Below, piece after piece: positions 25,342 through 39,700 of a stretch of 64,000 nt of DNA (position 1 is the first letter of the stretch; every line of letters starts with the position of its first letter). The stretch comes from Mesaphorura yosii (taxonomy: Eukaryota > Arthropoda > Collembola > Poduromorpha > Tullbergiidae). Where the stretch lies: NCBI GenBank assembly GCA_009869945.1, contig WIXG01000152.1, positions 1-64,000 of the forward strand, read 5' to 3'. The position numbers and the translations under genes were made by a program. The notes under the pieces were generated by a model. That model did not search any database. It was not told the origin of the DNA and saw only the letters and a list, made by a program, of their open reading frames with translations.

Positions 25342-27720
25342 TTAGGCGTGAAGAATGTTGTGACGAAACAGCATAGGACAAAGAAATTCGGTTAACACGA
25401 GTAAGATAACATGGAATTTAATAAGATGGCTACCATAGTGAGGGTTCGATGATGAGGGAGCACTGTGACCTTCGCCATCTTCGTTCTGATGGTGGTGATG
25501 GTGGTTGCCTTTTTCGCTGATCAAACTCTGTCCTGGCGAGTGATGCTGCCTCTCCTTGGTTGGATTGTAACGCGGAGTCTCGTGGGTTGCTGCAGATTGT
25601 ACTGGGTTCGCAGTGGACGAATCAGAGGAAGAAATTCGATTCTTTCTGCTGTTGGGCATATGACAGTTGAGATCTTTGGAGAATTCTAAATGAACGACTG
25701 CCTGCTTTACGGTGTCCAGGACGTATGTCGTCGTCTCTTCTGGCGGGGCTGCAATGGCAGGCGGAAAATTGTGACTGCTTCTCAAGTAGGCCTCATCCTC
25801 CGACGCAGCTGCTGTGACCGTGTGTCGCACGTACTTCTGAGGAGCTGGCATCGCACACTCGACATAGGCGAGGTGGTTCTTAATGACTTGGGACTGGGTC
25901 AGGTTGTACAGACTCTGAATCCAACCAAGTTGACAGTGACACTTGAAGCGGTTGCCTGTAACAAAAAGTGGAAGCATAGATTAATTGCTAAATATTACAC
26001 GGAAAGGTACAAAGCACACAAGCACGAATGTGAGAGACAGTATAAATCATTTCTGGTTGCTCAATTTAGCCCAGCTTAACTGCTCCGGAAATTCTAGTTA
26101 ATGTCAAAATGTTTTTAACGCGTTGAGGAAGTAAGGGAAAGGCGAGCTGATCTTTGCTGGCTCAATTTTTATTTGTCCGATGCGCTGCATTAATGTGATA
26201 TAAAAGAAATTAGGGCACTGATTGTGATTTATGGCTGCACCATTCATCATAACTCAAGCGAGCGCCTAAAAAGCATGGTTTTCTGCTCTCTGTCCTCAGT
26301 CAGAGTTTATTTTCCTGGGTCCTGTTTTAACTGAATATTCTGCATTAAGTAATGCTAATGCCATGTCATGCCTACTCACTCTTCTTGTCTGCTCTGACCC
26401 GCAGTAACGAGACCTATAAATTGTCTCTTCTTTGTTTTGGCTCAGTTTCATTGCGTTCGGATACATTTCTTAGTTTTATGATGTGGAACTTCAATAAATA
26501 TTTACATTGTGTAGCATGTGGAAAATCAGGAAGACCTGAAACAAGAGAGCGAAACAAAAGAACCTCAGGAAGCTGGAAGCCAGGAAAGAAAAGCACAGAA
26601 ACGAGGAAGAAAGCCATTGTTCTCCTTTAGTCACTGTTTACATTATCATAAAATTACTCAGGCACGCAGGAAACCAGGAAAGACACACACAACGTGATAA
26701 CTGAAAGCTCGTCTCACCTTCGACCATGAGTTGGCCACTGGTTAAGAAGTTCTTGAAGATGGGCGCGATGTTCAGCTCCTCGAGTAGATTCTCCCTCAAA
26801 TCCAAGAAGTGCAGGTTGAACAATGGCTGGAATGTGGACGATTGAATTTTCACGAGCTTATTATCTCGGAGGTTAAGTCGACCAACTTCACCCAATCCGT
26901 CAAATGCCGTGGAACTCACAGACACAATTTGATTGCCCATCAAATCAATGTCGTAAAGACTCTTGAGCTCGCTGAAGACGTTATCACCCAGAAGCTGAAT
27001 AGCGTTGTGACTCAAATCAAGCCGTTTAACTTTCCCGAGACCAGTAAAGACTTCTCGCGTGATTATCTCGAGACTGTTCCACTGCAAGTCGAGCTCCTCC
27101 ATCATGTTGAGATGCCCGAGTGCAAAGTCGTGGATTGTCATGACTTGATTTCTATCCAGCGACAAATGACGCAAATTCGGCAAATTGACAAATACGTTGC
27201 GGTTGATTTCCTGCAGCGTGTTGTCTGCGAGCGTCAGGTGTGTTATATTCAACATGTTGGCGAACGCATACGGGCTTAGGATCGAGATGTTGTTGTTCTC
27301 TAGTACAATCTGGTCGATGGACGTTGAATTTGCAAACGCAAACGAAGGAATGATTCCAAGGTTTCCGCCTTTTGCGTAAAAGTATTGAAGCTTCTTCATT
27401 TTCTCAAAGATTTGCGTCGGGATGAAATAGTCAAGGAGCCTTTCACGACGAAGCTGAATTTTGAACGTTATCGCAGAAGTCAGCTTTTGAATAGACAACC
27501 AGGTCGGGTCGTCGACAGTGGAGTTGCCGTAGACGTTGCATGTGATGAAGACAGCTTCCTCAGGCTCGTTCACATTGCAATCGCAATACATGAAGGAACC
27601 AGCCAGGTCACATGGGTCGATGGCTGCAGGAGACCCGGTTGCCATGTGAGACATTCCGAAGAAGGCCTGCAGCACCAGCTGCGTGCAAACCAGCCACCCA
27701 TGTTGTGTGAGATATTTCAT
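25342..27720 (-). CDS. Con: connectin-like GPI-anchored leucine-rich-repeat adhesion protein
   Basis: Two exons, 27720-26718 and 25955-25342, joined in phase 1 across a 762-bp intron; 538 residues. Connectin in Drosophila is a homophilic adhesion molecule on motor axons and muscles, attached by a lipid anchor. Seen here: an N-terminal signal peptide, a cysteine cluster (IDPCDLAGSFMYCDCNV), a DDPTW segment typical of connectins, about nine leucine-rich repeats from roughly residue 100 to 325 (for example LRHLSLDRNQVMTIHDFA), then a cysteine-rich cap beginning NRFKCHCQLGWI that spans the intron. A serine/proline/histidine-rich linker with a His5 run follows. The protein ends in a hydrophobic stretch (IKFHVILLVLTEFLCPMLF) fitting a GPI-attachment signal. 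The Drosophila protein is somewhat longer (about 690 residues). Another LRR surface protein is possible, but the order of segments fits connectin best. Confidence 0.85.
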
Positions 27721-30700
27721 CCTGTCCGCGGTCTGTTAATTTCCGCGTTCTATTCCTCCTTAGTGGTGAATTACGTGGTTTTAGATTCAAGGGCCTGCAA
27801 GAAAAAAGAAATTGTCCAATCATCGTAAAAAGACAGGAGGAAATCAGGATTGGACTAATTGGCCAAATTATGGCGAGTTGAGACACAGTTATTACAGCAT
27901 AAATTGTAATTTAATGGAGCTACAAGGACGGTGCTTGTAAACGAACAGCACCTTTTCCAATTTTCTTTCAGGGCCGAGGTCTGAAGATTATACAGAGTAG
28001 ATTTCGCTCAACAGTACGCATGCCCAACAAATCCTTGGAGGCAATATATAATTAATTGTGCGACATATTTCACACTTTGACAGTACGCAAATAAATTTAA
28101 TTCACGCATTAATCATGCAGCCGCTTCAGATCAAGATGCACGAGGAAAGAAGATACAATCTTAAACGGCAAGCGACAAATTACTAAAATATTATGTCACT
28201 CTGTTTACATAGCGGATTTTTATGACTGTGACAAAGGTAAAATATGAATTTCTACTTCTCACAATCTCTCGTGCAAACATTCTCAATCGTTGTTTTCGCA
28301 AATATCTTTATTGGTATCGGGTTTATTTTGGTTTCACGTCTTGTATGCTATTCGTGTATATATTCGCTATACCGCTTAAATGCACACTTCACGAATGACT
28401 GCCATCAAGAATTCGAAGTGACGAGTCTGCGTCTCAAAAATTAGTTGCAGTTTGCCGTTCTTTTTGGCACCAAGCGCAGAACGTCATCCGATACATGTGT
28501 GGAATGCTGCTCACAGTCATCGTACGCGTCTCATTCAGATTGTTAAAAAGTAAGGACTTTCCTGCATTCCTTGTATTTCTTATGCATTCTCGACGAGTGG
28601 ATGGCGAAAGACAAAATTTTCATTTAAAAATTGTTCGACGCAGAGCGTCGGCATAAACTGAGCATTTGAAGCTTCCCTTTTCTGATGTTCACACCGCTGT
28701 AACGACATAAAAGAGAAAAAATCGCTTTGCAATTTACTTCACAGCGTGAATCTGATTGCCAAAAAATCTTCAAACCAATAAAATTGGAAGTGAATGCGAT
28801 ATCATCTACGGTGGGCTGTGAGAAATCTGTAAGGGTGTTGAAAATGAAAAGGCGCTCGAACAAAGGGCGAGACGTGTCTCTTCAATACAGTCAATCAAGT
28901 GACTACAATTACAAAAACACGTAAATTGTGAGGTCGCAATTCAGTCTTTTAGGTGACTGAGTGCACCACTTGAGAATCATATCGAATCTTTTCATACTCG
29001 ACAACTCGACAGGGATAAATTGTAATTCAAACCGAGATCTCATATTAGATCAGGGTGAAAATGGGTTGACAAATTTAATTTAGTACTGGGCAACAAGTCG
29101 GTTGTAATGGAGAGTTGCGTTACATGAATAGGAACATGTAAATATCATCAGAATGCTATGTCATGAGACATTTTCTAATCTCTCTTCCCAAGCACCAATC
29201 TGACTGTGCAGTTTAAGTAAGAATTTGAACTTGTCCGTTACTCTCACATCATGCACTGACTGTTCCGTGCCGAGCGTTAAGTGATTTGTACGAGTAATGT
29301 CTTCCTGCATAAATATTAGCATATTGCTTATTACGACTCTTGCGAATGCGGAGGAAATTATGGGCGCGGTAGATCTTCAAAGGACACTCGAAGTAGCGAG
29401 CAGCACATTAGAAGACGAATCCTCGTTACATTTCTATCTACCTTTTCACAATCCTAGTATCACACACGAGCAGGAGGCTTCGAAATCACAAGGAAACCGA
29501 GACTGGAAATAAATTATGTCAATTATGTCGGATTACGAGTTCATTTGCGAGTCTAGCTCTGGAATTATGAATCACAATCATTTCGAGTCTGCTCTCTCCA
29601 GTTACCGATGGCGAGCCGCTCGTTACATTACGTTGCACTGCAACTCTGTCATTCAGAGGCAGCTTATCATGTTGACATTTAACATTTTCAATGGATTAAG
29701 TGCTCAACGTCTGCAAACAAAACGAGCCCAAGTGACATTGTGCGTCTTCATTGCAGCAGCTGCTGCTGCTGGACTTCTTGTTGAGAACAACACATGCTAA
29801 GCTGATTTATATTGGACTGTGTCTCAGTTCAGACTTTAAGACCACTGGTTTTATTATCGTTTAATATAAATGCTGCACAACAAGTTTCCTCTGGAGACAT
29901 GTGCATCGCAATTACAGAGCATGTAGCAGTTTCTTGTGTCGTCGAAGAATTCCAAGAAACAATGCAACGCTTCGAGCGTTTGCTGCAAATGCAATAAAAG
30001 AGCGGCTTGTGCTCGGTTCTTTGATTGGAGTTGTTTTGGTGTCTCGCTGGAGTCACGATGCCCGAGTCACGATTCACGACTTTTGCATTGAAATTGACAG
30101 TTTCGACTCTTAAAAGCAATTACACGTGTAATGCGTTGTAGCCTGCCCAGACGCAGCCCTGCGCCGCTGCTACACAATTACAGCTCATTTAAGATCACAT
30201 CTGACGGGCTGAGGTTAATTTCTGTGCGAGGTCATTAAGAGCATCTCGACGCGATCTATTTTTAAAAGCTACAACAAGCTGATAAATTAAATGAGGGATC
30301 AAGTGATCATAATGTACTCGCGCGTCGAGGTCCATTCACTTATCACTTTATTCATTCGGCTTTCCACACTTCTGCTGTCACGTCTTGAATCGCCTTTGTG
30401 GTCATTAAAAAGCAGTTTCATTTCATTAAACGCGTGTTATGGAATTCGAATACTCATCACAGGAGCTACAATAAGCTATTAGACTCTCGTGCAAGAATCA
30501 AAAAGAATTTCTTGAGGTGGGGTCTGTCTGCTAATCTCACAAACATGGGTCTCTGCATTGTGTTTACATCGAGTGCATTGATTTCCTTTCCAGAGACTAC
30601 GCAGCGAAGCTGACGGGTAAATATTGCGTAATCAAAGTCTTCATAACGCAATTTTTGGCAGCCGAACAGTAATAAATGTTGATTTTATGGAAAATCTGCA

Positions 30701-33700
30701 AACACACAGCACACCCACGACTTTGCCAACTCGCATTTCCTTATCCTTTCAGTCTACCATAAATATACTCGATAATATTCGCTATCGGGCGTTAATGTGT
30801 TCGGAACTCAACGTAAATCTCAAATCAGATCGCTGGTAATGTCTGTTGGCCCGCATTTATTCACCTTTGACTGACTTGTGTTTGTGACTCATACATGCCG
30901 AGGCCGTTGCACGAAGAAAGAGCGAAGAATACTTCCATGTCAAGCAATCATGAATCGAATCTTGGTCTGACGTTACCTGCTTCTTGCATTATCTGTTTTA
31001 TATCTCTCAGAGCATCTTCGCATGTTTATTGTTATTTTTCGAATGGAGTATGCACTCGCTCTCATTCTGTTCATTTCCTCACTTCTACACGATGCACACG
31101 CTGAGCTCATCCTCGCCTCGCCTTCAGACAGAACAGGTTCAGCTTCGCTTTCATTTGAGTTTGCTGCACGACTGCCATAAATTTCCACGAACGAACGTTT
31201 TGAAGAAAGGAATGGAACGGTAACAGCAAGCAGTGCAAAAGCAACCGTTCATTAATTCAAACGCACACACACAAAAGTTGTCAAGTCTTTTCTCGTGTAC
31301 AACTCGGCTTGTCAGATGGCAACGAGAATGCGTTATATTGCGCATGAACGCAATAATGCCACCTCGCAGTTCAAACTGTCAATTATTGCATAATCACCTC
31401 ACCGAATCTGAGTTACCTTATCCTCAATTTAGAGTGGTTAAATGCAGTATGATGACCACATTTTCGGAGCAATCAAAAGGCGAGATCTGGAAAGACGAGT
31501 TTGTGACTTGGATTCTAATTCCGATCATGTCCACCGCTCCTGTCTTCGGCTCGACGACGTTGTTACCGTGCATTTTAATTGTCCTCCAGATTTTATGAAA
31601 TCATGTTTTTGACTTGCCCTGTGCGTGTCTTTTTCTTTCTTCCCTTGTTTCATTTTGACGGTATCATTATTTGATTTTTTGATACTGTAATTGTTCCCTC
31701 AGATTAGCTACTGGGCTTTCGTGTTAACTCTATTTAATATGAAAAAAAAAACATTTTCTGAGATCTACATGTAATGAATCAAAAGCTACCAAGGTGCATA
31801 TCAAACGACGAGTTGCAGCTTATTAAAATTGCCTTCAAATTATGTCTAATTACGTGCTGAAAATGAAATTTTTATTCCGGCTTTTGAAAATCGTCCTTAT
31901 TTAAAAATCTGACTCAGCATAAAATCACTCGAAAACCTTCTCTGCGATGAAGGTGCTAAAAACTGAAGCAGAGACCTCTTCTCAGTATCCTCATTAGAAC
32001 AAACTTTCGGCTACTAGTCGCAATGCTGCAAGGGTTTGATTTAGGGAAATGGTTCACACTTTCGGCGAGAAACGGAATGAACAATTTCAAATTTGTTGTT
32101 TTCTACCTATACATTTTAGAACCCATTAGATTTGATTCTATCAAGCACATACACTGCGTGTGTATTGTAATTTAGAGCAATTTTACACGAGAAATATTTG
32201 CTAGTCTTTTCCTGTAACAAGAAAATAACTATGGACTCCAAGCCCGAGAAATTTCTTCCTGAACGTTATGGAATGAATCGATGAACACAAAACATGCAAT
32301 GCAACCTTTTGTTGCAACTCGCAAAGGCAAGGCAAGGCGTTCATTATTGATGAAGCGTGCTGGCCGAAATGAGAGGAGATTCTCTGACCAGCCGAGACCA
32401 ACGGTGTGATGGGCAGACATGTGTTCATTCCAGTGAGATTTCTTCCGTATTTCAGTCCAGGTGAGAACCACCGACAATGCCTGACCTCAAACAAAGGTGA
32501 GCAGGATGGAAAGAATGAGAATGGATTGCTGGAAAGTTCATCGAACAACCTCACAGTCGATAAATAACCATTCTTCGGCGAATTGTGATTCCCTCAACCG
32601 TGCAATATGGCTATTATTAAATTATAAGAATATGAATAGTAATAATGTCAATCACTTCTCGTGGTAGTTCATTCATCCTTCCTTCCTCGCGTGTGTCAGT
32701 ATGTCAATCAGAATATGAGACGGCGTTGTTTATCAGCTTGCATTCTCTCGCAGTAGTCCGTGTCTCACATCGCACCTGAACAAGTAAAGCGGATCAGATG
32801 GATGCGGAAAGGAATCGCTGTGCGAACGCTGATCATTTTTCTGGGCGAGACTACCAAAATTAACATGCGCCTTCTCTGAGCGGGTCTCCCTACAAATTCA
32901 TCTCACTCATTCAGGCCAAATAGAAATTCCGAACATTTTGCACTCGGGTTTTGTGCACGCATACTACCCGTCCATTGCAAATCCACCTTCACTATTCCGA
33001 TTAAAATTAATGGTTGATTGCTTCCCTTCTCTTACTTGCCTTTCCCGTGATGCATCACACCCCTTATTTCCTCTCGATTAAAGTCAAAGTAAAGATGTGA
33101 CTAGCAATTACGGGAAAAATGGATATGGCCTGATGTGATGATTTCCAACGAAAAACGATACGTCAATTTGAACGTGTTGGAAAAGTTGTAAATTCGTTTG
33201 GTTCTTAAATATAGCTCACATGACACGGGCAACTTCTTAATAACAGACTACCGATAATCACATTAATGGCATGGCATACGGAACGTTGGAGCTCGTGTCA
33301 TGCTCACATACATCAAGGATACAATGAGCAAAGGCACCAGTCACGTCAAATATTTGTAATGCATTTATTGCAGGAGGCAGACAGGCGTGGAAGTGAAAGG
33401 CAGTTAGTAGTGAAAGTCTGTCAACAAAAGTCTGCAGACTCGCACTATGCGATGCTTGCTTGCTTCGGAATGCAGTTTCTAATGAGCAGTGCGAATGTAT
33501 TAAGAAATTTCGATAATGAATTCATCATACTGGTTAAGCACTTAATGGATTTGAATAAATTTACTGCATTAGGACAAATATGGGCATGAACGGAATAACT
33601 CCTCGTTCATTGCCACTTGCTAGTTTAGGTCCTATTGTTCATGAACAAGTTTATAGTCAACTTCCTCCTACTGTTTCCATGCACGCTGACCATACATCAT

Positions 33701-36700
33701 CCGACTCGACTTTTATCTTTTCGCGTGGCGTGGCATTCCAGTGGCTGCGACGCAGCCTCACTCGAAAAGGTCATAAAGTTATTCTTTCTTTCCATTCTCT
33801 CGTATCTCTCACGGACATCTCATCTATCTTGGCTCTTGTCTTGTCGCTCGCTACGCACATATGCCCAACCGGTATTACATTTCATTCATGCTGAGAACTC
33901 AAGAGTGTGTGAACAAATTCATCCATTTGATCCTGCATGCGGTAAGAAGAGACCGGCTGGAATGAGGCCAAATTTTGGTGAATCTTGCTGTACTGCACCG
34001 AAGATAAAGTGAGCAAGAAAGGGAAAAGCACAGTAGTTGACAACCCAAAGAGTCGTAATAAATGTTACGTGACAACACAAATTATTTCCACAATCCACTA
34101 AACAGGAGTAAGACTTAAAATAAATTCCATTTTAAGTATGTCGCATTATTATTGTGTGTTGATGGCCCTAGAAGTCAGAACGAATCGACTTAATAAGGAG
34201 AAGCCGATTGTCCTAAGAATTGCTTCTGTTGTTTTACCAACTCGAGACTGATCCATTCTCCGTGAGTAAATCACTACTCGTTGCTTCGACTAATGATGCA
34301 CTCCTTTTCGGTGTCGCTTTCCTCTATTATTATCGCTGACTTGTGAGAGCCACTGAGGCTCTTCGCTGCCTCCTTTGAATTCTTTCACGGGGCTGTTTTC
34401 TCGTGTGCACAGCCAACCTCTCGTCAACAATTAAACTTTTTGCAACACATTCATCTTCTTCTGTCTCCACTCGTCTGAAATCAATACGAGCACGAGGCTA
34501 TAGAACCAAGCTTGTGAGCGAGGGCAAGACAGGATGACAAAATGCACTCGTCTGGTGTGTGCGCCCATTCATCTTGCCGGGGTAAAACGTAATAGTCTCA
34601 GCTCATTGCATTGTCTTGGGTAACAAGTTGAAGGCACGCATCTGTGACGGGTTGCGTGTGGGTCCTTCTGAGAGCAATTAAAACTGACAAGCAGTAGCAT
34701 GTTCCCTATCCCTAATATAATTGTAATGATATACGAAGAACAAAAGAAAGTCATCATCGTTAGCAGGCTGAGCAGGGAACATAAACCTATGACTCCGATT
34801 CCCATCAGGGACTTGTAACTCTAGTCTGAGAGACAGAAATTACTTTGCTCGAGTTTTTATTAATCTATTTCCTGGATCAGACGCACAGCATACTTGTTCG
34901 CTGTTCACGCAAGCAGTGGGCAGGTTCATCCCTAAAAATAAAGCACGACCGACTTGGAGTGCGGTGAGACAAATAATTCAGGAGCAGAGGAAACCGGTTC
35001 GATCGTAGAATGATATACGGAATTATTTACCTCTTCTATACTGATAGCAAGGCTTTGATGGGAATTTTACCTGGATTGAATTCAGCTTCGCATGCTCTTT
35101 AATTCCTAAGAATTCCAATTTAATTTTATGGGCTTGCGATGAGCCCATATAATTATGCCCAATTGTCCGTGAAAATAAAAGTGTTTGTTGGTACTTTTGT
35201 GTACAGAAAGGAAAAGGCTTGAAATCATTACATAATGCTGTGAGAAGGCTTCGAGTGTATCATTAAGTCAGTGAAGACGCGCAAGAGATGGGTTGGTTCA
35301 CTCAGACAAAGAATACGTGGAAGTAATTATCTTCACTTGACTGATCCGCGCACGAATCTATTTTTAAGGTCTTCAAATTAATCGCACATAGTATTTGGTA
35401 TTGAAATTGAATATGCATTGAGACTGAGCTCAGGCGTGTAATCACAAAGCCGTTCGGCTCGCACTCCTTTGTTTACAATCTCTTGTGTACTCAACGTGTA
35501 TAAATTCCAATTTAATAATTACAATTACTCATGCTAATGGATTCTGTCTGCTTCAGATTCTCAGATTCTGTTGAGATTAGTCACAAGTTTAAACAACGAG
35601 CGTAGTGCTAACGGCCGGCGATCTCATTAATTATCATACATGGATTTCATCATTTCTTTGTGGCTGGCCTGGCCTGGCCTGGCCTAAAAGACCTACTTCA
35701 AAGTTCGACCGTCTTCTCTTATCTTTTCAATAATGTCTACTGACCACCGAAGGAGCAAGTCGGCTAAAATCCTAATCGATGACTTTCATTGGTAAGGCGG
35801 ATGCTGCTAAATGTTCATTCCATGAATATGCACAAAGACTTCATAACCTCACGGTTTGTTGAATCTCGTTGACTGGTACTTGATAAAATAAACTCAGCTC
35901 CCTACTTTGCATAGAAAACACGAGGGCGAAGAAACAAATGTTGGAGTTTCCAAACCATGTTGAGTAAGTAATAAATCATGATTCCAATATTTGAGTGAAA
36001 TGATTCAGAAAGATGACAAAATGCTGCCTCGCACGAGGCGCGGCGAAAGGGGAGAACCAAAACTGTAAATTCTGTTGCCAACATTAACATGTCATGCCAC
36101 GACGCAGCGCATCACGTCAGTCTCGCATTAGACTTCAGCGTGGATTACGATTGCGAGTTCTTAAAAAGCATATTGTGCGTATCATTATATTTATTTGATA
36201 AAATTTGTTTCGTGCTGTCCCTTACGCACTTTGGCAATAGCGCTAATACTGCGTGAGCTTACCAATGTTTTGAAAGAAACGGGCCATTACTTTCCACACT
36301 GCAATGAACACTAACAATTCCCTCATAAAAATTGTAACTGTGCATTATTGTCTCATGCTTGCAACTCTGCACTGTCATTATCATCATTGCACTCTTCGCG
36401 TAAAAATCCATAGTACGCGTTGATCAGAGTTTCGATACCAAGAAGCTCATGGAAATGGAAAGAGCTTCTAAAAGTCAGCGTAATGCATTTATCGATCTTG
36501 TCCAATAGCACGTTGCCGCTGATTTCATGCGCAAATGTAATTAATCTAGAGTTACCAGCAGAAGCATCACATGAGCTTGAACCTGTATTCACATCAAGTA
36601 GAACAGAGCACGCAAATAATGGAGAACGCGTTCTGATTAATTAGTCGTAAATGCAGGGGCAAATGAGTCTATCTCCGTAATTACAAATCAATGGAATGGA

Positions 36701-39700
36701 CTACCCCCAGTCCACAGAGTCCACACTGTCGTGCAGACAGGTTGCACCCTTCCAAAAATAACTTGGACTCTTGTTTAGATTGTGAATGATTCACTGCGGT
36801 GCGACTTTCATTCATTTTTTATGAAGTCAATATACTCGATGCTTTGGCGTGGAGTAGACCCGTCTAAACACAATAACCTAAAAATAGCTTTCGTCAGCAG
36901 CTATAATATGAGCAAAGAGTATGAGATTGGACATAAAGCGCACAGCCATTAAAGAATGCATTTCTTTGGAGATAGATCTCGAGGGCTGATAGCAAGCCCG
37001 CATGCACGCAGGCCACGCTGAAGGAATTCCATCTCCAGATTAATCGATGAATGAAATACGAGGCGAAAATCGTCAAAACTACTCCAACCTCGAAATACCT
37101 TGAGCGGATGAAGCAGTACGCAAACATTACGAGTATGAATTCTTCACGACGGAAGCACACTTCTTCATTATTTAATTTGAAGACAAGAAGTAAATATTGA
37201 CTCTTCGAGAGAGAAGTACACCCAAAGGCTTCTAATGCACCGTTGGATCAAGAGCTCTTCGATGACTCTGTTTGCATAGGACATAGCACATCGCATGAGC
37301 AAAATAGAGTTGCAGAGGTCATTTCAGGACATAAACTTAAAGTAATCGTGAAGGGCTTCGCGAAGAGCCGTGTTGAATTAATTCCTTGTAATCATCTCAG
37401 TTTGTCAAAATAATTCTGACCATTTCATTAGGATGTACTTGGCCCAAAGTGCCTTTTGTTTGCATTTTCTTAGACTCATTTAGGATGCCAAGAGTTGGCG
37501 AAATTGAATTCTGTATGGAAGAACGATTCTACTAATAAAATGTTTCGCTTAATTATGATAACAAACTTGAAGAACGTCTAGCATTATCGTGTCCAAAATA
37601 AATAGTCGTACACTTCCAACGTACCAACATTGAAAGATTTGACGGAGCATTACATCATCATCACATCAGCAAGTGTCGACTCGCTGTCTGAAGTTTTTTA
37701 AAATGCTGACTCTCACTTCTTTCTGATTCATACTGCAATTTGACATTCCCACGCCCAGCATATAATTAAAGGTCATGAGCAGTCGAAAGATTAGCGTAAT
37801 AATAATGTCAGTGGTAGCCTGTCATGTGTGTGTATAATTTGCATGCGACAGTTCACTTGCTCATGAGTCATGCAGTAGACAGTTCGAGTGACCTTTGACT
37901 TGTTACTCGATCTCTTTTCTATTGTCTGCCATTTCCTCTAATGAAACGGACACTCGAGCGAGAAAACATTTTACATTCCGGCCTCCCCGCAATGCAAGAA
38001 ATGCGTATTTGTTTGCATAATTTTCATTCCTGTTAGCATCAAGAAATAAGAGAAATGCAGTTGTTTCTCCAACTGCAGCGAGAACCATCACAACGAAAAT
38101 AATTGAGCAAATATTTGTCTGGTTAGTTCAACAGGCTTTACAGGAAGACTTGAAGATGGTAAAGCTTGCTGAAAGGCGAAATATGAAATGCTACGCTACG
38201 AGCAAGAGGCTACACCATAGCAGGAAAGAATAAAATATTACTAAAGTCAATACAAAGTCTCGACTAAAACTAAAAGTTTAAAATATGGCATAGCTTCGAA
38301 AGATGATAAACATCTTAAATTACATGAAAGAGTACTGATATTTGGAAAATATTATTACCTCCTCTCAAGGAAATGCGCGGACAGACTCAGCTTAAACGTT
38401 TGGCTTTGCTAAGTACACCTATTTAAAGAGACTTGTGGAGATTTCAAATTATATGTGTTTAGCACAGCACCCAACGAGGCTAAAATTTATTACACGAGCA
38501 CCTCGCCCGTGTTGCATCCCATCGAGACAGGCCAAAGCATTTCCTCGAGTTTGAAACGAATTAAGAACAACATTTCCAATTAAATTAACTTAATTCACCC
38601 ATCTAAATCTCAAATCTGCCGAGCCAGGAATTTCACCAAGCCAGCAATTTTTCATGACACTCAGACTTGCTGACGACTGGGTTCGTGCTCATTTGACAGA
38701 ACAGAAGAATGCCTGACGTGGTGACACGTTATCTTGAACTTCAATTTGACGCGTACATGCGTTTACATTTGCAATTGAGAAGAAAGGCATAAAACAATTG
38801 ATGCGTGAGAGAACACTTGCAGCGAGCAAATTGCATACATTTACGCTTCAGCATAAACGTGCATTATTTATCTTTCTTCCCTTTACATTGCCAATGGAAA
38901 AAAGTTTCTTGGTTTATTTTTGTGCGTCATGTGAACGAACATAACCACATGAATGAGACTGGCATAGAACAGAGACTGAGCATGTTCATTTCTTTCTTGA
39001 GTTGAATTTGTGCTATCATGTTACATTTATGCATTCGCCTTCAAATGTTAAATAATGAATTATTGCATGTGCAAGGTTGCATGTGGAAACGCATATCCAT
39101 GAACTCCATGAATGCGCATAAATCCTGAGAGAAAAATCGAGATTATAAATTGTGCGTATTGCTCGGAATATTGAACAGAACTTTTTACAACATTATGCAA
39201 GCAGGAACTGAAATTGGAAAATGTTCATTTATGATAAATGAATCCCGGAAAGAACGAATGAAGTAGACGAATACCAAAATAGGGTTTACTTCCTCACTAC
39301 CGTAGCCGTAAAGCATACGAGTTTGTCCGTCTTTTTTGAGCCGCAGGTAGACCGCAACATGAACATTGAGGCAAACTTGAACTATTTGTTTCTTGTCAGC
39401 CCGGCGTTCCATGTACATCAATTGTAATTCAGATTCTAATTCAACTCCACTGACTGAAGTAATCAGGTCAGTCAAAGCTTGGATAGCAGGCAGAAAGCAG
39501 AAAAATTCACGCTGTGATCTGCCAGAATAAATTTGAGGAAGGAGACATCAAAAATTAGAACATTTAGTACTGAAACCAATGTTACTTCAATTGCTTAATA
39601 CGAAGATTTGCCTCATGCAGACTGCTGCGCTTGTTTTTGACCTGTCCCATTTGAAGGTAGTAATTGAACATGACATTTGCTGCTCTATCTGTTTTTGACA